Assembly (NCBI GenBank): GCA_003049485.1
Contig: PYST01000380.1
Coordinates: 1 to 34,784, forward strand
Length of the DNA stretch: 34,784 nucleotides
Source: Ophioceras dolichostomum
Taxonomy: Eukaryota; Ascomycota; Sordariomycetes; Magnaporthales; Ophioceraceae
Direction: 5' to 3'
Under the pieces are notes generated by a model. That model was given only the letters and a program-made list of their open reading frames with translations, did not search any database and was not told where the DNA came from. This document shows, piece after piece, positions 27,742 to 34,784 of this stretch; the first letter of the stretch is position 1; each line of letters opens with the position of its first letter. Made by a program: the position numbers and the translations under genes.

Positions 27742-29869
27742 CGTAGTGGCGGTGGTGGTAGTGGTAGTGGTAGTGGTAGCGTTGGTGGAGGCTCAGTCGG
27801 TAACCTGCTACACTTCGTTTTCCAGCTCCCTCCTACTCTCCTATCTGTTTTCGATCCTTCCTCACCTAACCACCACCAACCAGCAGCCAAGCTGGACCCC
27901 AGGTTTCGTAGCCGAAGAGCCGGAGGATTTGCAGGCAGCGGCGTTGGTTTGCTGTGGTACGACCTTAGTCTAGTCGGAATCCTTCCTCGGAGTTGGTTGG
28001 CGGCGCGGGCGAGAAACGAAACCTGGCGGGAGAGCAAAAAAAAAAAATATCACGGCTGTGTCGAGTCGCAGTCGCCAGTTCTCATCAACTCGCCTGCAAA
28101 GGCATGCGTGCGTCATGTGGGGCGGTTATGGCGGTACTTCTTAGCTACCTCCCACCCAGCTTGTTGGCGCTGCCGAGAGCCTGGCACAGCCACTGTAGCC
28201 CAAATAGCGGAGCTCAGTTGACTTCCAAAGGTAGATGGTATGGGGGCCAACACTCAAATTGATAGAGCGGACCAAGTTTATGATTGATTATGAGCTGAGA
28301 TACCGGACGTAAATTCGGATTATTCAAGATCACCGCCTCGGTTTTATGAAAATTAATTTCGTAGAATAGCGCTCGATTGGTGGACCTGTCGTCGAGAGCT
28401 TAACAGCAAGAGCTCGATTTGACGCTGCGGCTCTGTTTAGCTGTCCGGGCTGAGTGCGGGCGGTCGGAGCCGAAAGGATCAAGGTCGAGGGGGCGGGAGC
28501 CCCCATCATCAGCGGCCACGTCTGGCCAGGCGGGCCAGGGCATGCAGGGGGATGGCAGTGATAATGGTTGCACAGGCGTGTCGAGCCTGTGGCCGGTTTA
28601 TACTCCGCCTCTCAACCTATGCCAAAAGCCTTGCTGCCTGCTAGGTCGCTACTATCGGCCTCCTACCATCGACGTGCTATAGGGAGAAACCTCTATGTTC
28701 CGTGGATAGGTTAGGTAGGCTTGTTCTCGTAAGGATCTCGAACATCATTGGTAAGCAGAACCTAAATCAACGGCGAGGCTCAACCTCTCTGCATTTCCAT
28801 CTCGACTCTAATATCCACCTACCTCAGTTGGTGCTAGATGTTGGCGCTGGAAGGAATCCCGTTGTCGTTTGTTTCAGAAGGATATCGGATGCCTCTGTTC
28901 TTGAGGGAACACAAACATACACGTACAACTTCCTTTTGAGGAAGCAGCCTTCATCCTGTCTCCCACTTCGTCCCACCATACCACCTTGCCCACGACTCAG
29001 GGAGATTTGCACCTCAAATCTCAGGCCTGGATTGGTTGGGCTTCGGGAACACTGGAGTTTGAATGGCACCGTGACACTTTTATCACGTTGTCCATCCCAT
29101 TTGCCTTAGGTTGTTTTGTTGTGCGCGGTCTAGTATTCCGTATTCCGTACGCCGTACCAGTACCTTCGTTGGGGGTTGTAAGTGCCCCCTTTGCAGTGCA
29201 TACAGTGTCAAGAAATCCCCGAAAGAGGGAAAGGATTTGCAACAGAGCCAATCCCAGACAGCCAAGACGAAGCCGTCTCTGCTCAACCACGGCAAGGAAA
29301 TGGTACTGCCAGAACGAACCACTATGAGGAGATTGGGCTCTTTGAGGTGCATACGGAGTAGTACGCGGCAGTGTTGTTCGTGCATTGAATTTCCAGTTCG
29401 CTCGAAGTGACTCGAATTGGCCGCGCTTATTCGGACTCTGCCAGAAAGGGTTGTTTGTTCAGCACTGCCAAGCGCGTGCTAGTAGTACATGCGCTTACCA
29501 ACCGACATGGGTTCAACTCCTTCTTGCCAGCTAGCGGAGCACTCATCAGGCACTGGACAGCACCGGACAGGCACTGGCCCAGAGGAAGAAGCCCTCTTGC
29601 ATACAATTTCGTCAAGGGAACGTCGGGATGGCAGGAGGCGGGCCACGATCGAGGCCGCCTCTCCTCTCTCTCTTAAGAGAGAGGGGAGGATGGGAGAGAG
29701 AGTAGAAAATCCTTCCCGTTTTCGCTCCCTCCCCTGATCCTTGATGAAATCAGAAAACCCAGCGAGCCGGCCGTGCACATGGTTCGGCACACCCATCCTC
29801 CTCATCCTGGTTCTGCAGTAATGGTTGCCGTCTCTGGTCATAAGGCTGCATTGAGCCAGTCTGGGCCGG
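27742..29869. other. Intergenic region
   Basis: No gene is supported. The left end should hold the ARP6 promoter (minus strand); GGTGGTGGTAGTGG repeats lie at about 27747-27777. A GGGGGC/GCCCCC hairpin sequence is near 28488-28503. A 28-bp near-perfect palindrome lies at 29661-29688. Open frames up to 135 codons have no recognisable motif. Confidence 0.5.
29661..29688. repeat. Near-perfect 28-bp inverted repeat
   Basis: This palindrome is centred on TTAA. The inner 18 bp CTCTCTCTTAAGAGAGAG is perfect, and the arms extend to 14 bp with one T:G mismatch. It lies about 180 bp upstream of the TATA box for the PAN-like gene. Confidence 0.85.
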
Positions 29870-29877
29870 TATAAAAA
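29870..29877 (+). promoter_or_regulatory. TATA box of the PAN-like membrane protein gene
   Basis: TATAAAAA lies 429 bp upstream of the ATG at 30299. There is no ATG at all between about 29900 and 30298, so a long upstream-ATG-free leader is compatible with this TATA. GTGAGA at about 30168 could be a leader intron donor, which would shorten the mature leader. The link to the gene is inferred. Confidence 0.55.
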
Positions 29878-29925
29878 CCCAAGCACGTCGCATCATCCTC
29901 CGGTGCTGTCGTCCGGTCTTGACTC

Positions 29926-29945
29926 CTCGGACTCTGGAGTCCGAG
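29926..29945. promoter_or_regulatory. Palindrome with CGG-N10-CCG spacing
   Basis: CTCGGACTC and GAGTCCGAG form perfect 9-bp arms around TG. The inner CGG-N10-CCG has the spacing known for the yeast Zn2Cys6 factor Put3. It lies about 50 bp downstream of the TATA box, so it may instead form a hairpin in the 5' leader. Confidence 0.5.
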
Positions 29946-30298
29946 CTAATAAGTCGATACTCGACAGGCAGACGCCGCCAGCGCCTTTGCTAGCGTGCAA
30001 ATCGCCCCTGCTTACAGCGAGAGTACCATATTCACAGTACTTACCGTACATTCTACCAAGTACTGTTCCAGTTCGGGACAGCATTACCGAAGGCATTGAC
30101 GAAGAGACGTACTTCGCCAACAACACACAAAATCCTGTCGCGCCGCCCTCAGACGGAGTAGACGAGGTGAGAACGAGAGGTTCCTGAGGTTCCTGAGGTT
30201 CCCGGCTTTTGGCTTCAGGGACAGCGGTCGCCTAGTCTGGCCGGCCCGTCGTCGTCGTCTCACCGAGTTCTGTCTCACTTGTCTCGGCCTTCAAAGAC

Positions 30299-31465
30299 AT
30301 GAGCTCCCCGTCCCATTCACACGGGCTACACCCGTACGAGGACGGAGTCTCTTATTCAGACAAGCAGGCCATCGTGTCGCAGTCTCCCTTGATGCTCAAG
30401 CAGGAGCTCTATCCGACAGCGACCGTCACTGCCCACTCTCCCACTGGAGGAGTCCCGACCATGCCGCCGGGCGTTTCCCCAGAGGATGCTAGGTCCTGGA
30501 ATGGGTCGCCGGCCTCTGTCGCACCTTATCCACACGCTCCATATCTCAAGCCCGCCTACCCCGTCCAACCAGGAGTAGGAGGAGTAGGAGGAGGAGCACC
30601 GCTCCAAGCGGCGTACGGCCAGCCGCCCCAGCGCCTATACGGCGGACCAGACGACCGCGACAACGGCAGGACAATATTCGGCGTCCGGCCAGCAACTTTC
30701 TTCCTCTCTCTGGCCCTAGTACTCGTCATCATCGTTGCCGCGGTCGGCGGCGGCGTCGGTGGCTCCATGGCGGTGGATAACGCCAGGAGGTTAGTACAGC
30801 CCAGTTACTTTTACTTTCCCCTTGTCGTCTTCTCAGTCCTCTCAGTCCTCTCAGTGGCTTGCTCTCAGTGGCTTTCATCCCCAGCCTAACCACCTGTCCT
30901 CATCCACAGCAGCACCCTTACTCACAATCTCCTGTACAACAGAAACGCTCTCGCGGAAGCACAATCATCCGCGTCCAACCCCGCGACCGTGACGGCAACA
31001 GTGACGGTCCGCGCCTCGGGGTTGGCGACGACGATATCAAACGGCGCCGCCACAACGGTGACGACCGGCTCAGCCGCGGCGAGCACCACGGCGTCCTCGT
31101 CGTCCAGGGTCAAGGTGGCCACGTCGGGCCAGCTGGACTTCAGCTGCGCCTCGGCGACGCAAAGCACGCAGACCATCAAGCTGGGCGACAACCAGTGGAG
31201 CTTCGCCGGCAGCTGCGGGACCGACTTCAACGGCGACAGCGTCGACATCGCGGCCGTCATCTCCTACACCTTCTCGCACTGCCTGCAGGCCTGCGCGTCC
31301 TACAACCGGAACCTGAGGCGGAACGCCTGCGTCGCCGTCGCCTTCCACGCGAGCCTGGACGGCATCGTGACCGACCACTACGGGAACTGCTTCCTGAAGA
31401 ACAGCACCGGCAGCATCAACAAGAGCTCGAATACCGAGATGGTCGGGTTTCAGTTACAGACATGA
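30299..31465 (+). CDS. Single-pass membrane protein with PAN/apple-like ectodomain
   Basis: Exons 30299-30789 and 30910-31465 with a 120-nt intron (GTTAGT...CTAACC...ACAG) give 348 residues. The ATG at 30299 is the first in the presumed leader. Residues 1-130 are Pro/Gly/Tyr-rich and hydrophilic, likely cytoplasmic. Residues 131-155 form one strong membrane helix (FFLSLALVLVIIVAAVGGGVGG). A Ser/Thr/Ala-rich stalk at about 180-240, suited to O-glycosylation, leads to a Cys-rich domain. That domain reads WSFAGSCGTDFNGD, DIAAVISYTFSHCLQACASY, NACVAVAFHASL and GNCFLKNST, the spacing of fungal PAN/apple-like domains. No signal peptide is seen, so the orientation is probably N-in/C-out (type II). 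A cell-surface adhesion or sensing role is a guess. The domain call rests on cysteine pattern only. Confidence 0.78.
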
Positions 31466-32257
31466 AAGACGGTTATGAGGAAAAACAAACAAGAAGGTCA
31501 CTCCTGACTCAGGAAGGGGAAAGGGGAAAGGGGAAAGCGGCAGCAAAGCTGGTGCTGTGAAAGTGTCGACCAATGGCCTCGTCAAGTATCGAGGATAGCG
31601 ATGCTGTAAATTCTGTTACTTCTCTTCTTGGATATCATTGAACTTTCACACTGCCGGATGGTAGATGGTAGTTATTTTACTCTTTATTATTTTGAATCCC
31701 TGAGATAATTAAGAACCTCGACATGGGTGTATCATCATCTTCATCATTGTCATCATTTTTATCATGGGGTGCAACTTTGAATTGAGCGAATCAGCGGAGA
31801 CCAAAACCGCATCGTATTTCGCATTCCAACAACCCTCGCTAATTTCGCATTCGGACACGCTAAACCTGCAGCGCAACGCAATGCACGCTAGGCATTGAGG
31901 ACTTCACCCAAAGACACGATCATCAAAATCACGTTACTCGCCCCTGTCACCCGTTCCTATACCATATGCAATAATGCAAGGCACCATTGCCATCCCTTGA
32001 CCGGAGGTAGTGCACACGCTCAGCTCGCATCCGTCGTATCCCTCCACCTCGTTTACCCCGGGTTCCAAAATGGTGGCGCGCTTCATCCCGCTGCCGATCC
32101 GGCCGGTCCGCCGCCCCTGCTAGTCGCTCGCAGCACGTTGTCGTCATGAAGGGTCGGCGATGTCAAGAGACGCCTTCTTTTCACCATTTCTTCTGGCCAT
32201 TGCGTCCTACTAGCATCAGTAGCGTCGTGTGGTGGACCGTATCTAGAACAGCTGCAA
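31466..32257. other. Intergenic region
   Basis: No gene is supported. It holds a GGGGAAA tandem run at about 31514-31537, the AT-rich 3' flank of the PAN-like gene (31600-31770, including ATCATCATCTTCATC units), and the promoter of the next gene. Confidence 0.55.
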
Positions 32258-32265
32258 TATAAATA
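32258..32265 (+). promoter_or_regulatory. TATA box of the serine hydrolase gene
   Basis: TATAAATA lies 142 bp upstream of the start ATG at 32400, a usual fungal distance. A transcript starting 30-60 bp downstream would include ATGs at or near 32296/32299, which open a frame overlapping the main start. Confidence 0.6.
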
Positions 32266-32399
32266 CAAAGGAAGATGCTCCCGTGCAGAGAAGCGATGAT
32301 GAGAGGGGACTGGTCTAGCTCTCGGGCAACACGGTGCAACAGGCCGTTTACTGTGGTTCTATTACTACCAAAGTCTACAGAGCCCTCATCCTGTCCATC

Positions 32400-34763
32400 A
32401 TGCAGCACCTCCGACTCGGGGCCATCCCGCCCCTCCTCCTCCTCTTCCTCCTCCTCCTCTCCTCCGCCCACGACGTGATCGCCTCCCTAGAGTGCCGACC
32501 CCAAGGCCCCGTCCGCCCCCCGCCTCGAAACCTAGCCCACTCCCCATACTTCCAAGACGCGGCGGCGAACTTCACGTCACTCCTCGACCAGGCCGTGGCC
32601 GGCGAGATCCAGGCCGGGTGGGCCGTGGAGAACGGCTCCTTCTCCGTGGCGCTCGTGTCCCTGTCGCAGGACACCCCTGCCGTTCCTTTGTGGGAGTACC
32701 ACCACCTCGCCTCGGGGAACGTCAACGGCACGAAGAAGCTGGACAGGAACTCGCAGTACCTGATCGGGTCCATCTCCAAGGTCGTCTCGGACGCTGTGGT
32801 CCTCCGCAGCGGCATCAACCTCGACGATCCCATTACTAAGTACCTGCCGCAGCTGGACGATGCGTCGTCGCTTATCGAGTGGAGGAATATCACGCTGCGC
32901 ATGCTCGCCTCGCAACTTGCTGGGATGCCGCCAAACTGTGAGTTTTTATGATGTAGCCTTTCCATCTTACCCCTTACACCTGAAAAAGCACGCTCTTATC
33001 GCTATGGAAAGCGACAAAATGGCTCGAGAATGGGGGGCTGCCTGCTAGCTTCTGCCACCTTATACTACTAGTAGATCTCCAACTGACTGAGCATTTTAGA
33101 TGGGTTCTCCGAGTATCACTTCCTCAAGTTCTACTTCGAGATGCTTGGCTTCCCCCACATTGACGACAGCGGGTTCCCTCCCTGCGGCGTGATTGCCCTC
33201 AACGGCCCATGCACCCATGAACGTAAGCCGAAGAAGAGACTCACTCCCTTACCCTCGCCCCTGAACCCTCTTTCTACCAAACACTCCTAGCTCCTAGCTA
33301 GAGTCGTCGTCAACACGCTCTTCTCATCCATCCAACCAACTAACATACGATACAAAACAGAGCTCCTCCAGGGAATGCTGACCGCCCAGCCGGTGGCCCC
33401 GCAAATGCACAAGCCCGTCTACTCCAACATCGCCTTCACCCTGCTCGCCTACGCCGTCGAGGCCGCCACGGGGCTCAACTACACGGCCCAGCTGCGCGAA
33501 TACCTCACGGTCCCCTTCGGCATGTCCAGCACGTTCCCCAGCCCAGGGGACGACGCGCTGGCGGTGATCCCTCCCGAGCAGAACAGCTGGGGTGCGGACT
33601 ACGGGGACGGCGTTCCGTAAGTTGAACCAACCGTATTCCCCCTCTCCATCTCTTTCTTCCTCTCTATCTGTCTGTCTATCTGTCCAGTCTCATTCGTAGA
33701 CCATTCCCAGGCAGGCAGGCAGGCAGGCTTCGAGAAAACCGGAGATGAAAGCACTACCTTCCTACCTACCTACGGACCCCTGACCGTCTAACTAACCGTT
33801 ATAAATCTCGATCTCTCCAACCACACCAGAGGCGGAGGCCTAGTATCAACCCTCTCCGACATGTCAACCCTCGTCCACAATATCCTCACCTCCTCCCTCC
33901 TCCTCACCCCGACCCAAACCCGCCAGTGGCTCCACCCCGCCGCGTTCGCCGGATCGTCCTCCACTTTGGTCGGCATGCCGTGGGAGGTGTTCGTCCCGCC
34001 CCTCGGCCTGGCTCTCACGCCCCGCTCCCCGCGCTCGATCCCCATCTACGCCAAGGGCGGCGACGCGTACGGCTACCGGTCCAAGCTGGCCGTTATCCCG
34101 GAGCTGGGCGTCGGCTTCGTGGTGCTGACGGCGGGGAGCCCCGAGGTGCTCGCGTACGTGTACGACGCGTCGCTCGCCGTGTTTTTGGCGGCTGTTGATG
34201 ATGCGTCGAGGGAGGAGGTCGTGGGGGAGGGGTATGTGGGGTCGTTTTCTTCCTGTTCTTCTGAGGAGGAAAGAGGTGGAAGTGGAAGTAGCATCACGAT
34301 AGCACAGGACGACGACTCCCTCTACCTCGCCGCGCTGGGACGCAACGGCTCCGACATCCTCGCGGCGATTCCGCAGCTGTGGGCCGTCACCATGGGCACG
34401 ATCCTGCCGGGCTTGGATCCGTCGGTGCGGATCTTCCCAACGGGCGTCGTGTCCGGGCCGGAACCGCTGCGGCTGTCAAACTCAAACTCAAACTCCACGA
34501 CGACCATCAACGTGGTGCGCGAAGACTGGCGCCTCTGGTGGGAGGTCACGCTGCCCGCCACGTCGGCGTTGCCGGGCCGCGGCATCAGCGAGAAGGACTG
34601 CCTCCGCTGGGGGTTCGAGGACTGGCTGCACTACGGCGGCGAGTCCGTCGACCGGTTCGTCTTCGTCAAGGACGTGGCTACTGGCCGGGTCGTCGGCGTG
34701 GAGGCGCCGTTCTTGAGGAGCGGGCTGATGGTCCCTGTTGGGTCGGGTGCAGCTAGTAGGTGA
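32400..34763 (+). CDS. Secreted beta-lactamase-fold serine hydrolase (ARB_00930-like)
   Basis: This is a member of the serine beta-lactamase/LACTB/DD-peptidase superfamily as found in moulds; the true substrate is unknown and antibiotic hydrolysis should not be assumed. Four exons, 32400-32937, 33100-33222, 33361-33616 and 33830-34763, have consensus donors (GTGAGT, GTAAGC, GTAAGT) and give 616 residues. Residues 1-28 are a Leu-rich signal peptide. The catalytic SxxK is Ser124-Ile-Ser-Lys127, in YLIGSISKVVSD. The YxN motif is Tyr241-Ser-Asn243, in PVYSNIAFTLLAY. The third motif is probably KGG at 381-383, in PIYAKGGDAYGYRS. A second beta-rich domain from about 440 to the end fits the C-terminal domain of this fungal family (DSLYLAALGRNG, DWRLWWEVTLP). 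Several N-linked glycosylation sites (NFT, NGS, NGT) are visible. The stop TGA at 34761 overlaps a GTGAGT donor-like sequence, so a further exon beyond the window cannot be fully excluded. Confidence 0.92.
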
Positions 34764-34784
34764 GTGAGTAAGCGGAAGGGGGAG

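Noticed and set aside
29461..29530. GGGTTCAACTCC resembling a tRNA T-loop
   Set aside because: The flanking bases do not form a T-stem of five pairs, and no complementary acceptor stem is present 60-75 bp upstream.
1..34784. Possible secondary-metabolite cluster (SDR, dioxygenase, hydrolase)
   Set aside because: No backbone synthase, transporter or pathway regulator is present, and the oxidoreductases are about 18 kb apart with housekeeping genes such as ARP6 and the UFD1-like gene nearby.
1..34784. Transposon, RIP-mutated repeat or CRISPR-like array
   Set aside because: No transposase domain, long terminal repeat, extended AT-rich RIP block or regularly spaced repeats were found; CRISPR is not expected in a fungal nuclear genome.

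Overview
This window looks like the nuclear genome of a filamentous ascomycete, probably a Sordariomycete. The genes are GC-rich and one per transcript. Introns are short (about 50-160 bases) with GTRNGT donors, CTAAC-type branch sites and YAG acceptors. Genes lie on both strands with 0.3-2.6 kb between them. The families present (glutamic peptidase G1, 2EXR, fungal F-box/zinc, Cys-rich metallothionein, secreted intradiol dioxygenase, ARB_00930-like serine hydrolase) are typical of moulds. There are no bacterial-style operons, no tRNA or rRNA genes that I can recognise, and no complete mobile element.

Layout, left to right: secreted glutamic (eqolisin) peptidase (-, 704-1925); a gene-poor 2.3 kb stretch with one weak small-secreted-peptide candidate; a multi-pass membrane protein of unknown function (+, 4270-5236); a short-chain dehydrogenase (-, 5790-6960), sharing a divergent promoter with a 2EXR-domain protein (+, 7680-9155); a Cys-rich unknown protein whose frame is interrupted by a TAG (+, 9963-10823); a 2.4 kb non-coding stretch leading into a tiny metallothionein with a clear TATA box (+, 13432-13607); a UFD1-domain/zinc-finger protein with AZUL-like and UBA-like C-terminal modules (-, 14401-16749); a 2.6 kb divergent intergenic region; an F-box/zinc-binding protein that runs across an assembly gap and appears to use a 7-nt micro-exon (+, 19365-22162); a 2.3 kb intergenic region; a secreted intradiol dioxygenase (+, 24467-25752); actin-related protein 6 (-, 26092-27741); a 2.5 kb intergenic region with strong palindromes; a single-pass membrane protein with a PAN-like ectodomain (+, 30299-31465); and a secreted beta-lactamase-fold serine hydrolase in four exons (+, 32400-34763).

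The genes do not form an evident pathway or biosynthetic cluster. Three or four encode secreted or cell-surface proteins (peptidase, dioxygenase, serine hydrolase, PAN-like receptor). Two point to ubiquitin biology (UFD1-like, F-box). One is a chromatin-remodelling subunit (ARP6 of SWR1). Exon structures were derived by eye from splice signals, reading frame and family motifs; no alignment or transcript data were available. The most unusual observations are the inferred 7-nt exon of the F-box gene, the in-frame TAG (or cryptic intron) of the Cys-rich gene, the UFD1-AZUL-UBA architecture, the KR-rich heptad repeat in the dioxygenase propeptide, and a CGG-N10-CCG palindrome beside a TATA box.
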